Shown: piece by piece, positions 35,926 through 45,850 of the stretch
Layout: each line of letters starts with the position of its first letter
Position numbering within the stretch: the stretch's first letter is position 1
Source: Paenibacillus albidus
GTDB taxonomy: Bacteria; Bacillota; Bacilli; Paenibacillales; Paenibacillaceae
NCBI RefSeq assembly: GCF_014644435.1
Contig: NZ_BMKR01000007.1
Location: 124,001-188,000 of the forward strand
DNA length: 64,000 bases
Reading direction: 5' to 3'
Notes under the pieces: model-generated
What the model was told of the DNA's origin: nothing
Database searches by the model: none
Seen by the model: the letters and a program-made list of their open reading frames with translations, nothing else
Translations under genes and position numbers: made by a program

Positions 35926-37726
35926 CGTGTTGCTCCTCCCTGTATGGTATGTGCATCTCGATGACCGTGCCGGTTCCCGGCTTGCTGCGCACCGCGATGG
36001 CGAACCCGTCCCCAAACAGCATCCTCATCCGTTCAACAACATTATGCAGCCCCATCCCGGAAAAAGATCCCTTCGCTTCTTCCTTGCCCGAAGCCGTATC
36101 TTCACCCGCTGCGATTTTGCGGCTGATGCCAGCCAGCTCGTCTTCATTCATCCCCCGTCCATTATCCTGAACAGTCAGGACAAGGACCTGTTCCTTCATG
36201 GCCGCTGTTATACAGATCAGCCCCGGCTGCTGGCTGAGTCCATGAATCAGGGCGTTCTCGACCAGCGGCTGCAGGAAAAAGCGCGGCACTTTGATCAGAA
36301 ATGCTTCCGGAGCGATTTCCAGCTGCAGCCGGGCCTCTTCCTTTTGCCGCAAATTCATCAGACCGACGTAATGCGACACCAGATCGATTTCCTCATGCAG
36401 GAAGATTTCATCCTCCTCCCGGCTAATCGTCATGCGCAGCAGCATGGAGAGGGAACCGATCATTTTGGCGCTTTCCGGATCTCCCCGCTTCATGACCTTC
36501 ATGCGGATGGAATTCAGCACATTAAAGAGGAAATGCGGGTTGATCTGGGCCTGGAGCATTTTCAGCTCTGCTTTGCGCTTGCGCGCCTGGGTGTCCGACA
36601 CTTCGGATATCATTTCCTGTACCCGGTCCAGCATCTGGTCGAACAGGAAGCCCAGCCGGCCAATCTCATCATTGCCCCTGACCCCGGAGCGCACCAGCAG
36701 GTTGCCCCGCTGCACCGCCGTTGTGGCCTTGCCCAGCCGCATCAGCGGCTGGGTAAACGCTCTCACCAGCGTGATGAGCAGCAGCAGAAACACAACAAAA
36801 GAAAGGAGCTGAATAACAAAGACCCGGTTAAATATCGAGCTGATATTCACAATGCTGTCTTTATAGGGCTGCATCAACACCAGCTTCCAGCCGACGGAGG
36901 ATACCGGCTGCTGCGCGACCAGGAACTTCTCCCCCTTAATGGACAGCACCGAAGTCCCCTTCATGCCGGCAATCGCTTCGGAGTGCGGGAATGGCCTGCC
37001 AAGGCTGTTCGGATCTGCACTCGATACAATCATCCCTGATTCATCCAGCAGCACGACCTTTTGTCCGCCTGACAGATTGTCGAAGATGCCGTGAAGCTGG
37101 TCCTCCATAATGGTGACAGCTACATAGCCATAAATCTCGGTACTGTCCAGCCGCAGCGTCCGGGCAACCGTAACCTGATACGGATGATCAAACTTGTCGT
37201 AGGAGAAATCCGTCTCTTCCGCCCCGATCCAGTAAGAATCCAGTCCGCGGAGTCCCGTCAGCTCCTCGAACCAGGGTTTTCGCTCCAGATCCCCCGGATT
37301 AAAGTCACTGACTGAATAATTCATGAAATAGGAGCCGTTATTAAGCAGGACGGTGACATAGCTTTGTTCGCCGGCGACCGTCAGGCTGTCAAGCTGCTCC
37401 AGCACCCGGTTGGCGTTCATAAACCTCTGGTACGGGTCCTTGTCCTCATTGCCGGAGGCAACCAGCTTGAAGTAGGCCTTTAAGCCGGGATTGACCTGGA
37501 CATAGTTAGCGATCATAAGCATGCCCTTCAGCCGGTTGGTCACGGCACCGTTAACCAGCTGCAGCGAATCATCGGCATTTGTGATAGCCTGGTGCTTCAC
37601 CGCCTCCTGGGTAAGGGAATTATAGATAATCAAAGTGAAGGCCGTTGGCACAAGAATACAGGTAATTGCAGCCAGCATCAGCTTATGGCGGATGGATTTA
37701 GGGGCCAGCTCTCTCAGTTTATTCAA
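35918..37726 (-). CDS. YesM-type sensor histidine kinase
   Basis: The 602-residue membrane kinase has one membrane segment at about 15-35, a Cache-like extracellular sensor domain (about 36-300), a second segment at about 301-321, a HAMP linker, the kinase box INPHFLFNVLNSIRM with His398 and an ATPase domain (LVENALIHGL, DNGRGMNEDEL, SGMGLHNVVERM). It probably senses an outside sugar. No ATG with a ribosome site fits: the open frame upstream reads through the terminator at 37746-37777. The TTG at 37726, eight bases after GGGGG, gives a normal N-terminus, so I chose it. It overlaps the regulator gene. Confidence 0.9.
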   Translation of the reverse strand: MNKLRELAPKSIRHKLMLAAITCILVPTAFTLIIYNSLTQEAVKHQAITNADDSLQLVNGAVTNRLKGMLMIANYVQVNPGLKAYFKLVASGNEDKDPYQRFMNANRVLEQLDSLTVAGEQSYVTVLLNNGSYFMNYSVSDFNPGDLERKPWFEELTGLRGLDSYWIGAEETDFSYDKFDHPYQVTVARTLRLDSTEIYGYVAVTIMEDQLHGIFDNLSGGQKVVLLDESGMIVSSADPNSLGRPFPHSEAIAGMKGTSVLSIKGEKFLVAQQPVSSVGWKLVLMQPYKDSIVNISSIFNRVFVIQLLSFVVFLLLLITLVRAFTQPLMRLGKATTAVQRGNLLVRSGVRGNDEIGRLGFLFDQMLDRVQEMISEVSDTQARKRKAELKMLQAQINPHFLFNVLNSIRMKVMKRGDPESAKMIGSLSMLLRMTISREEDEIFLHEEIDLVSHYVGLMNLRQKEEARLQLEIAPEAFLIKVPRFFLQPLVENALIHGLSQQPGLICITAAMKEQVLVLTVQDNGRGMNEDELAGISRKIAAGEDTASGKEEAKGSFSGMGLHNVVERMRMLFGDGFAIAVRSKPGTGTVIEMHIPYREEQHDV

Positions 37727-37745
37727 CGTAATGTCCCCCTTAACA

Positions 37746-37777
37746 ATAAAAAAAGAGGGGGACGCGAGTCCGCCCCC
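37746..37777 (-). terminator. Terminator between sugar-binding protein and kinase genes
   Basis: Minus strand: GGGG, GAC, loop, GTC, CCCC stem with a small bulge, followed by TCTTTTTTT. It probably lowers, rather than blocks, expression of the kinase and all genes behind it. Confidence 0.7.
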
Positions 37778-37822
37778 AATCCCGGATACAATCCTGTATC
37801 CGTTTACAAGCATTATAACAAA

Positions 37823-39229
37823 CTATTTTTTGTTGGCGTCTATAATTTTGTTCACACGCTCCTGGGAGTTTTTAACCGTAGTGTCAACATCCTGGTTGCC
37901 GAGAATCATTTTCTCATATTCTTCATTAATCGCTTTATAGACCTCGGATTGATAGGTAGCCGGAGGAATAATTGCCGATGCTTTGGACGCCACCAGGGTA
38001 GCTACCAGAGATTCCTTGTCAACCTTCTCGGGGTTTTTGGTGCCCGAAAGAATCGTGTCGATAATGCCAGTCACCTGGTCAGAGGTCACCTTGCTCCAGG
38101 CCGGAATGTTTTTGCCTTGCACCAGCTGCCCTTCGGTCGTGTACCAGCGGACAAATTTATAGGCAGCTTCTTTGTGCTCTGATTTGGCGGCTACAGCCAC
38201 ATAGTCTGTTGTTACCGGCGTCAATCCATTTTCGTCGCCAGGCTTATTTTTGGGGAATGGAGCAACGGCCACATTAAAGTTAAGTGGTACCTTGTCCGTT
38301 CCGCCGATTTCCGTATTCATCCAGCTGCCGATCAGCAGCATGCTCGCGGATTCGTTGAAGAACTGTGTCCGGTAAGCCAGCTTTTGCGAGATCATGTCGG
38401 TATAGGGAACAGAGGACTGATCTTCTTTTTCCATACGGAGTCTCAGCTCAAGGGTTTCCTTGAAGTTGGGGTCGTCCAGGTTGGAGGTGCCATCCGCTTT
38501 CAGAAATTCTGCATTTTGCGGCTGATTCTCCAGCTTGAGCTTCAGAAATTCCATCCATCCCCCTGCCTGCGGGCCATGGAAGTACGTTCCGTAACGTTTT
38601 TGGGCACCTTCGCCTTTGGTCAGCTTTTGGGCATAGTCGGCAAAATCATCCCAAGTCCAGTCCTTCGGAACTTCAAGACCGGCCTCGTCCAGATGGTTTT
38701 TGTTTAGCAGCACATACCATGGATTGAACTTGCCCGGTAGCGCATAGACTTTGCCGTCCAGATGTGTGTCCACCTTGTAGTCTTCTTCCACTTTATAGCC
38801 GTCTTTGGCAATGAATTCATCAAGCGGCTCGGCCATGCCGAGTGCGACACGCTGGGCATATCCTGCGGCATCACTGAACATCAGAATATCCATCTGTGCG
38901 GAGGATGCGGCCTCAAGATCAAGTTTCTTGAAGGCTTCCTGGGTATCACCTTTCTCACTGAGCTGCACTAGCTCTACTGTGACATTGGGTTCTACCTTTT
39001 TATAAGCTTCCAGCGTGTGTTTCCAGTTGTAGGCTTCTTCTGTTCCGTAGGTGTACAAGCGCAGATTCAAGTTTTCTCCACTGCCCGTATTCGGACCGCC
39101 GGCTTCCGGCGCAGCTGCCCCGTTCCCTTCTGCAGCCTGATTAGTATTGCCTGCACCCCCGCAGCCGGACAACAAACTTAACATCAGAGCCCCCGTCATT
39201 GCGCCAGCCCATACTTTTCTTTTTACCAT
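37823..39229 (-). CDS. Sugar-binding lipoprotein of ABC importer (family 1)
   Basis: The 468-residue lipoprotein has a signal peptide with lipobox LLSGC (Cys at about 23) and the family 1 extracellular solute-binding fold, seen in VPKDWTWDDFADYAQKLTKG, SASMLLIGSWM and AYKFVRWYTTEGQLVQGKN. It would deliver oligosaccharide to the two permeases encoded upstream. AGGAGG is a few bases before the ATG. No ATPase gene lies nearby; as in other Firmicutes, a shared MsmK/MsmX-like ATPase elsewhere probably powers it. The tight terminator after it separates it from the sensor genes. Confidence 0.9.
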   Translation of the reverse strand: MVKRKVWAGAMTGALMLSLLSGCGGAGNTNQAAEGNGAAAPEAGGPNTGSGENLNLRLYTYGTEEAYNWKHTLEAYKKVEPNVTVELVQLSEKGDTQEAFKKLDLEAASSAQMDILMFSDAAGYAQRVALGMAEPLDEFIAKDGYKVEEDYKVDTHLDGKVYALPGKFNPWYVLLNKNHLDEAGLEVPKDWTWDDFADYAQKLTKGEGAQKRYGTYFHGPQAGGWMEFLKLKLENQPQNAEFLKADGTSNLDDPNFKETLELRLRMEKEDQSSVPYTDMISQKLAYRTQFFNESASMLLIGSWMNTEIGGTDKVPLNFNVAVAPFPKNKPGDENGLTPVTTDYVAVAAKSEHKEAAYKFVRWYTTEGQLVQGKNIPAWSKVTSDQVTGIIDTILSGTKNPEKVDKESLVATLVASKASAIIPPATYQSEVYKAINEEYEKMILGNQDVDTTVKNSQERVNKIIDANKK

Positions 39230-39346
39230 GATACCCCTCCTAGGTGATGAATCACTGTCTCACAAGCAAATTATAGAATACGCTTTCATAAGCGACATGA
39301 AACAATATTTACTTCTTTTGAATTATTTTGACTTCATTTTGTGATC

Positions 39347-40186
39347 TTAGCCTTTTACCCCGCCAAGAGCAATTCCTTCAATTACACTCTTTTGGCCAAT
39401 AATGAAGACGATAATGAGTGGAAGAATCGCAGACACCGCCGCCGCCATTATCAGGGAATAGAACTCGCCGCTCATCGACGTAAATTTCTGTACGGCAATC
39501 GGCAAGGTCAGCAGCTGGTCGCTGCGGATAAAAATCAGCGGATTCGTGTAATCATTCCAGGTCCAGATAAACCGCAGAATCGCATATGTAGCCACTGCAG
39601 GTTTGACCAGGGGAAGGGCTATCGACCAGAAGATCCGGGGGTGGCCCGCGCCGTCGATTTTGGCAGATTCTATGAATTCCTGATGCAACCCCATAAAAAA
39701 CTGCCTGAGCATAAAGGTCCCGAGTACGCTGAAGCTGCCGAGCAAAATCAGGCCCAGATGGCTGTCAAACAGCCCGATATTGCGGTACAGAATAAATTGC
39801 GGAATCAGAATGGCCTGTCCCGGTATCATATAGGTAATCAGGACAATCAGGAACAGGAAGTTGCTGGCTTTGAATTTGATCTTGGAGAAGCCGTAGGCTG
39901 CCATTGCCGAAACCAGGCATGACAACAACGTCGTGGTCACCCCAACCTTAATCGAGTTCCAGTAATATGTGGTAAAAGGATATTGCCCGAACCACACCTC
40001 CTTGTAATTTTCAATCACATTCCACTGCTTCGGAATCCACTGGATGGGATAAGTAAACACCTCCGACTCTACTTTAAATGAGGTAACCAGCATCCATATA
40101 AAAGGCAGCAGGAACAAAATACTTCCCGCAAACATCACGATTGTTACAATAACCTTGCGGAAGTCCAGGCCTTCGCGCATTTCCAT
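39347..40186 (-). CDS. ABC sugar permease, MalG type
   Basis: The 280-residue membrane protein has six helices and the EAA-loop QEFIESAKIDGAGHPRIFWS near residue 183, the contact site for the ATPase. It belongs to the carbohydrate-specific MalG-like family. I started it at 40186 because AAAGGAG lies nine bases upstream; the open frame reaches further back but lacks a ribosome site. It starts 26 bases after the other permease. Its C-terminus, GIALGGVKG, is typical. Confidence 0.9.
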   Translation of the reverse strand: MEMREGLDFRKVIVTIVMFAGSILFLLPFIWMLVTSFKVESEVFTYPIQWIPKQWNVIENYKEVWFGQYPFTTYYWNSIKVGVTTTLLSCLVSAMAAYGFSKIKFKASNFLFLIVLITYMIPGQAILIPQFILYRNIGLFDSHLGLILLGSFSVLGTFMLRQFFMGLHQEFIESAKIDGAGHPRIFWSIALPLVKPAVATYAILRFIWTWNDYTNPLIFIRSDQLLTLPIAVQKFTSMSGEFYSLIMAAAVSAILPLIIVFIIGQKSVIEGIALGGVKG

Positions 40187-40212
40187 ACTCGCCCACTCCT
40201 TTATGTTCTCTC

Positions 40213-41154
40213 TTAATAATTGACCCATTTCTTCTGTGCGAACCATTGGCCGAGCGTAATCAGCAGCACGAACAGGAACAGCACTACCGCAATGGATGAA
40301 GCATATCCGACCTTAAGATTAACAAAAGCCGTGTCATACAAATACCAGACCATCATGGTCGTGGAGCCGATCGGACCGCCTTGTGTCATCACTGCAATGA
40401 TATCAAACACTTTGAAGGTTGAAATGATACCGGTTACAAGCAGGAAAAACGAAGTCGGCGACAGCAGCGGGAAAGTAATCCGTCTGAACTTGGTCCAGCC
40501 ATTCGCTCCGTCGATATCGGCGGCTTCGTACAGATCCTTGGGGATGGACTGAAGACCGGCAATATAGATAATCAGGTTGAAGCCGATGGATATCCAGATG
40601 GAAATCATCATGATCGAGATCAAGGCGAAATTCGGGTCGGCAATCCATTTCGGCGGGTCCGAGATACCGATTGCTTTTAACATTTCGTTAATCGGACCGT
40701 AGGAAGGCTGGAAGAGCACCTGCCATACCACCGCAACAGCCACCGTCATGGACACGTAAGGAACGAAGTAGGCGATCTTGAAGTAGCTTTTGAAATATAC
40801 ATACCGGTCAATCAAAATAGCCAATACCATGGAGACCAGCATGTAGATCGGTACCGTCAGCAGAAAAATAATATTGTTGCGCACCGAACGGATAAACATC
40901 TCATCTTCCAGCAGGTTGATAAAGTTCTGGAAGCCTACCCAGCGGATGCCTTCCCAGCCTTGTACAAAGTTCCAGTCGGCAAAGCCGAGCACCAGGGTAG
41001 CGATGATTGGAATCAGCACCAGAATGGATACGCCGATCAGCATCGGGCTTACGAACAGAAAGCCGGCGAGTGTCTCGCCCTTTTGAAGCGACCAGGCTTT
41101 GCGTCCCCCCGCAGCCGGCGGCTTTTTCGTTAAAGTCTCAATATTTTGCCCCAT
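40213..41154 (-). CDS. ABC sugar permease, MalF type
   Basis: The 313-residue protein is a six-helix permease of the MalF/LacF group. The cytosolic EAA loop is LYEAADIDGANGWTKFRRIT near residue 216. It opens the block, the first gene after the convergence-free terminator of tetR (41208-41240), so its promoter must lie in the ~50 bases between that terminator and the ATG or overlap it; TATAAT occurs at the end of the T-run. The ATG at 41154 follows GAGGTG by six bases; a GTG three codons earlier overlaps that site and is less likely. Confidence 0.9.
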   Translation of the reverse strand: MGQNIETLTKKPPAAGGRKAWSLQKGETLAGFLFVSPMLIGVSILVLIPIIATLVLGFADWNFVQGWEGIRWVGFQNFINLLEDEMFIRSVRNNIIFLLTVPIYMLVSMVLAILIDRYVYFKSYFKIAYFVPYVSMTVAVAVVWQVLFQPSYGPINEMLKAIGISDPPKWIADPNFALISIMMISIWISIGFNLIIYIAGLQSIPKDLYEAADIDGANGWTKFRRITFPLLSPTSFFLLVTGIISTFKVFDIIAVMTQGGPIGSTTMMVWYLYDTAFVNLKVGYASSIAVVLFLFVLLITLGQWFAQKKWVNY

Positions 41155-41207
41155 TGTCTGCACCTCAATTGTTTCGTTATGGTCACGCTTATCTATGTAT
41201 TGATTAT

Positions 41208-41240
41208 AAAAAAAATACCGTCAGCACTTTGACGGTATTT
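41208..41240 (-). terminator. Terminator of tetR-like gene
   Basis: TACCGTCA and TGACGGTA form a perfect 8-base-pair stem, followed on the minus strand by eight T (41208-41215). It lies about 40 bases after the regulator stop. Confidence 0.85.
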
Positions 41241-41280
41241 TGATCATATTCACGCTAATTTTTACTTCTTGCCTTACGCT

Positions 41281-41916
41281 CTACACTGAGTGCTGCCAGG
41301 TCAAAGCCGTTTCCAGTGTGCCCGCGATCGTTTCAAGGATTTCCGCGGCAGAGTGCCCGCTCTCATCCTCGATTCTTTCACCATGCATCGCCATTCGCTG
41401 CACCAGCGCGATTGTAGCATTGACCATCGAGATGAACAGCAGCCGGAACTGGGCCGTATCGGGAAGGGTGCCATCCCGGATGCCTTCCTCTAAATATCTG
41501 CTGTACCACCCCTTGCTGTAGATGCTCAGCCCCTCTGAATGGCTGGGGCGAATAAAGCTCTCATATTGGTCGAACATCATCGTAAACCGGAGCTCGTCCT
41601 TAAATTGCTCATAGAACTTCAGACTCGAACGAAAGATGAAGCGGCATTTCTCAAGCCCTGTGCTGCCCTTCACCTGCTCATCTAAATAGGCTCTGAATTT
41701 GTGAAGAATGGATTCCTGCACTTTGCTCAGGATGTCGGCCAGGGATTTGAAATGTTTATAAAAAGTGACCCGGCTGGTTGCCGCGCGTCTGACAATATCT
41801 ACAATTGTGGTGCTCTCAATTCCCTTTTCAAGGACCAGCTGAAATGCGGATTCCAGCAAGTCGGTTCTTCGGCTGTCATTGCGATGAGGATGACTCGACA
41901 GCGCAGCTGTCTCCAT
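41281..41916 (-). CDS. TetR-family repressor
   Basis: The 211-residue regulator has a TetR N-terminal helix-turn-helix: RRTDLLESAFQLVLEKGIES, IVDIVRRAATSRVTFYKHFKSL (about 17-65), and a variable all-helical ligand domain behind it. It is divergent from the GH1 gene with 252 bases between, holding a large inverted repeat (42018-42074) that overlaps candidate promoters for both genes; this is the likely operator. AAAGG lies about eleven bases before the ATG. Ligand unknown, probably a sugar-phosphate or glycoside. Confidence 0.88.
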   Translation of the reverse strand: METAALSSHPHRNDSRRTDLLESAFQLVLEKGIESTTIVDIVRRAATSRVTFYKHFKSLADILSKVQESILHKFRAYLDEQVKGSTGLEKCRFIFRSSLKFYEQFKDELRFTMMFDQYESFIRPSHSEGLSIYSKGWYSRYLEEGIRDGTLPDTAQFRLLFISMVNATIALVQRMAMHGERIEDESGHSAAEILETIAGTLETALTWQHSV

Positions 41917-42017
41917 AGCTAACCCAACCTTTCATATCATTCACTTGAGCCATTATAATTGCCCAGAGCGCATTTAAACTTGGATAATTCATAATAACAT
42001 AAAACCCTTGTAATCTT

Positions 42018-42074
42018 GATTGACACCACGTAAACCCCCAAGTTACACTAACTATAGTTTACAGGGTGTCAATC
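42018..42074. promoter_or_regulatory. Inverted-repeat operator with divergent promoter elements
   Basis: GATTGACACCACGTAAAC (42018-42035) is repeated inverted at 42057-42074 with 16 of 18 bases matching and 21 bases between. Each arm contains TTGACA: on the plus strand (42020-42025) it is 18 bases from TACACT, on the minus strand (42072-42067) 16 bases from TAGTGT. Two facing promoters would thus overlap inside one symmetric site, which suits a repressor that controls both the tetR-like and GH1 genes. Confidence 0.65.
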
Positions 42075-42150
42075 CCTGAAGAATCTTCTCCATTCATTGA
42101 GTTCTATCGTATTTATCGGTAGCAGCCAAGATCAAGGAATTCATACATAA

Positions 42151-43563
<1,413 letters not shown>

Positions 43564-43600
43564 CACAATGTTTCAATCTACTCCGGCAATGAACAAGTGG

Positions 43601-43643
43601 AGCAGCAGGCCTTTCCCTCCCGGGAGACTTGCTGCTTCTTTTC
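43601..43643 (+). terminator. Terminator of the GH1 gene
   Basis: AGCAGCA (43601-43607) pairs with TGCTGCT (43630-43636), with an inner CCTCCCGGGAGA palindrome in the loop, followed by TCTTTT. Confidence 0.65.
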
Positions 43644-43656
43644 TGGTCAGGAGCAG

Positions 43657-44016
43657 CTACGTTTTTTTCTTTCCTTTGCCGCCTCTTTGATCCACGGCTT
43701 TCAGCTTCTTATTAAAAGTATATACTACATTTTCTTTCAATTGTTTCCCTTTCAAATGCTTCCGTACCAGCTTCTTGGCCAGCTTGGGCGTGATCCCTTG
43801 ATACCACACCCCCTCAGGGTAGGCGATAACTACGCAGGCGTCCGAACATCTCCCATTACAGCGGGTAACCGTTGTATGGATTCGTGCCTCTGCACCCTGC
43901 TTGCCAATTTCCTGTTCAATCGCAGCTGCGACCTCTTCGCCCTTATGTTTCCGGCAGCTGCTTCCATTGCAGATCAGCAAGTGGCTTACCGTTCCTTGCA
44001 GATTCCAGGTTGTCAT
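43657..44016 (-). CDS. Thioredoxin-like [2Fe-2S] ferredoxin
   Basis: The 119-residue protein has the four-cysteine pattern of thioredoxin-like 2Fe-2S ferredoxins: Cys16-x4-Cys21 in CNGSSCRKHKG and Cys53-x3-Cys57 in CNGRCSDA, plus an additional Cys61. VVIAYPEGVWYQGITP follows the cluster as in the NuoE/ferredoxin group, and the C-terminus is strongly basic. It transfers electrons in the cytosol; the partner is not known. It faces the Btr-like gene across a 162-base region with a Fur-type box, and an iron-block reductase lies 3.4 kb away, which makes a role in iron metabolism plausible but unproven. Confidence 0.85.
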   Translation of the reverse strand: MTTWNLQGTVSHLLICNGSSCRKHKGEEVAAAIEQEIGKQGAEARIHTTVTRCNGRCSDACVVIAYPEGVWYQGITPKLAKKLVRKHLKGKQLKENVVYTFNKKLKAVDQRGGKGKKKT

Positions 44017-44141
44017 GGAACGCTTCGTCCCCCTTCATACACAGTCCTCCCCATACGGGGATTATTCTAAACTCTACTTATAGGAGCGCTTTCCGTCAAT
44101 AGAAGACTGTCATTCTCCCGTTCATTTCGCTATAATAATAA

Positions 44142-44156
44142 TGAGAATGATTATCA
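44142..44156. promoter_or_regulatory. Fur box upstream of Btr-like gene
   Basis: TGAGAATGATTATCA differs in one base from the 7-1-7 Fur consensus TGATAATnATTATCA. It lies 22 bases before the ATG of the AraC-type gene and in the divergent region shared with the ferredoxin gene. Confidence 0.85.
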
Positions 44157-44178
44157 ACTTAGGAGCACGAGATTAGAC

Positions 44179-45747
44179 ATGAACAATCCAATATTTTATA
44201 TTCCCAAACGGATCGAACGCCTGAACCAACTCGTCATCAATGAAAATCAGCATGAACGCTGCTTCTCCTCCATCCTGTTGATTGTATGGGGTGGCAGCGG
44301 ATTTATCGATGTAAACAAAGTGAGCTATTCTCTGGAATGCGGAAGCATATTGGCATTCCCCGGGACCTCCGCCCTTGAGCTGCGCCCTCAGCTGGGTCTG
44401 CACGGGATATGGATTGAATATTCCGCACTGAAGCAGGGCCAGCCGGAGTTCAGTCCGCTTAACAGCAAGCTGTCTCCGCAGCTGCAAGCCTCTAAGCAGA
44501 TCCTGAGCCTCGCCGAAGATCTGTACGAAGCTTGGAGCAAACCTGACCAGAGTCAGCCTTTTGCCGTGCAACAGCTGTTCAGCGGAATGTTGTCAGAACT
44601 CTATAACGAATCGTATAACCGCTCTCTCCTGCAGTCTTCCGGCACTTGGCTGGACGTTGTCCTTCAGTATATTGATACCCATTATAATGAAGATTTGACA
44701 CGGAGCCAGATGGCAGCACTTGCGAATGTCACCCCTGAGCATTTCTCACGCACATTCCGCAAGGCCACAGGTCAGACCTTCAATGCCTACATCCTGCTGC
44801 TGCGCATCCGCAAAGCTCAGCAGCGTATTTTGACCGGCGTGCCGAATCTAACGGAACTGGCCCTTGAGATCGGTTACAACGAAGGAACCTATCTGAGCCG
44901 GAAGTTCAAACAGGTCGTGGGACTATCCCCTACAGCCTACTTAAGTAAGCCTAAACGAATTGTTGCCCTGAATTACAATCATACTGCCAGTCTACGGGCT
45001 TTGGAGATCACTCCGCAGCTGGGGGCCTACTCTGCCTGGCTGGAGAGTGTGGATTACGTGCCAGCAAACCGAAGATTGTTCGTGGAGAATATGAGCTCCT
45101 CTGACATCTATGCATCCGTTGCCTCTGTCCAGCCGGATGTCATTATTAACTATAGCCAAGTCACCGAGAATAAAATCCTGCTGCCGCTGGCCCCGGTCAT
45201 TGAGCTGCCCTTCAAGCAGATGAGCTGGCGTGAGCAGTTCTCAAGGATTGCCACGATCGCTGACCGGCAACCGCAGGCCGAAGCCTGGCTGGAACATTAT
45301 GACGAGCTCTGTTCCAAGGCTGGGCAGCGGCTGGATCAGGCTATAGGCCTGCGGGGAACCGCCATTGTCTGGGAGATCGACGAGCGGACAGCTTACTGCT
45401 TCAGCAGCAGCTTCGGCCGGGGATGCCAGGTTCTCTACGGTGACTTGGGATTTAGCCCCCCTGCCAAAATTGTAGACAGGGGCATTGCAGATACCGGTTA
45501 TATTGAAGCTTCTATAGAAGCTGTCGCCGAGTATCCGGCAGACCATATTCTCATTACGGGAATTCCATCTTCTCCGGAAGGACGTCTTCGCCTTAGCCGG
45601 TTGTTCCAATCCGAGCGCTGGCTGTCACTGGAAGCCGTACGCCGCAATCGGGTCTATCTGCTGAATCAGTCGAATTTATTCTACGGGTTCGATCCACTCT
45701 CTACAATGGCCCAGCTGCAAGTGCTGATTCGGGCTTTAACATCATAA
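44179..45747 (+). CDS. Btr-like AraC regulator fused to siderophore-binding domain
   Basis: The 522-residue protein joins an N-terminal cupin-like AraC sensor (about 1-150), two AraC helix-turn-helix motifs (about 158-258; LTRSQMAALANVTPEHFSRT and LTELALEIGYNEGTYLSRKF) and a C-terminal periplasmic-binding-type domain (about 265-520, PKRIVALNYNHTASLRALEI through GFDPLSTMAQLQVLIRAL). This is the layout of B. subtilis Btr, which binds bacillibactin in the cytosol and activates the importer genes. No signal peptide is present. A Fur box lies just upstream. It is likely the inducer-sensing activator of the siderophore importer around it. Confidence 0.9.
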   Translation: MNNPIFYIPKRIERLNQLVINENQHERCFSSILLIVWGGSGFIDVNKVSYSLECGSILAFPGTSALELRPQLGLHGIWIEYSALKQGQPEFSPLNSKLSPQLQASKQILSLAEDLYEAWSKPDQSQPFAVQQLFSGMLSELYNESYNRSLLQSSGTWLDVVLQYIDTHYNEDLTRSQMAALANVTPEHFSRTFRKATGQTFNAYILLLRIRKAQQRILTGVPNLTELALEIGYNEGTYLSRKFKQVVGLSPTAYLSKPKRIVALNYNHTASLRALEITPQLGAYSAWLESVDYVPANRRLFVENMSSSDIYASVASVQPDVIINYSQVTENKILLPLAPVIELPFKQMSWREQFSRIATIADRQPQAEAWLEHYDELCSKAGQRLDQAIGLRGTAIVWEIDERTAYCFSSSFGRGCQVLYGDLGFSPPAKIVDRGIADTGYIEASIEAVAEYPADHILITGIPSSPEGRLRLSRLFQSERWLSLEAVRRNRVYLLNQSNLFYGFDPLSTMAQLQVLIRALTS

Positions 45748-45813
45748 ATCTCCATGCCGGAAGATCATTTTCAGCCATGGCCTTTCAGCAAAGAAGTCTG
45801 TACAGTTGTTATT

Positions 45814-45832
45814 GAGAATGATAATCGTTATA
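45814..45832. promoter_or_regulatory. Fur box upstream of siderophore-binding lipoprotein
   Basis: GAGAATGATAATCGTTATA matches 16 of 19 bases of the classic Fur consensus GATAATGATAATCATTATC. It lies about 20 bases before the TTG start codon of the lipoprotein gene. Confidence 0.85.
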
Positions 45833-45850
45833 CATAAGGAGGAACTACCC

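Noticed and set aside
37727..37813. An ATG start for the sensor kinase at 37813
   Set aside because: The added codons read through a hairpin terminator and give a non-natural N-terminus; the TTG at 37726 has a good ribosome site.
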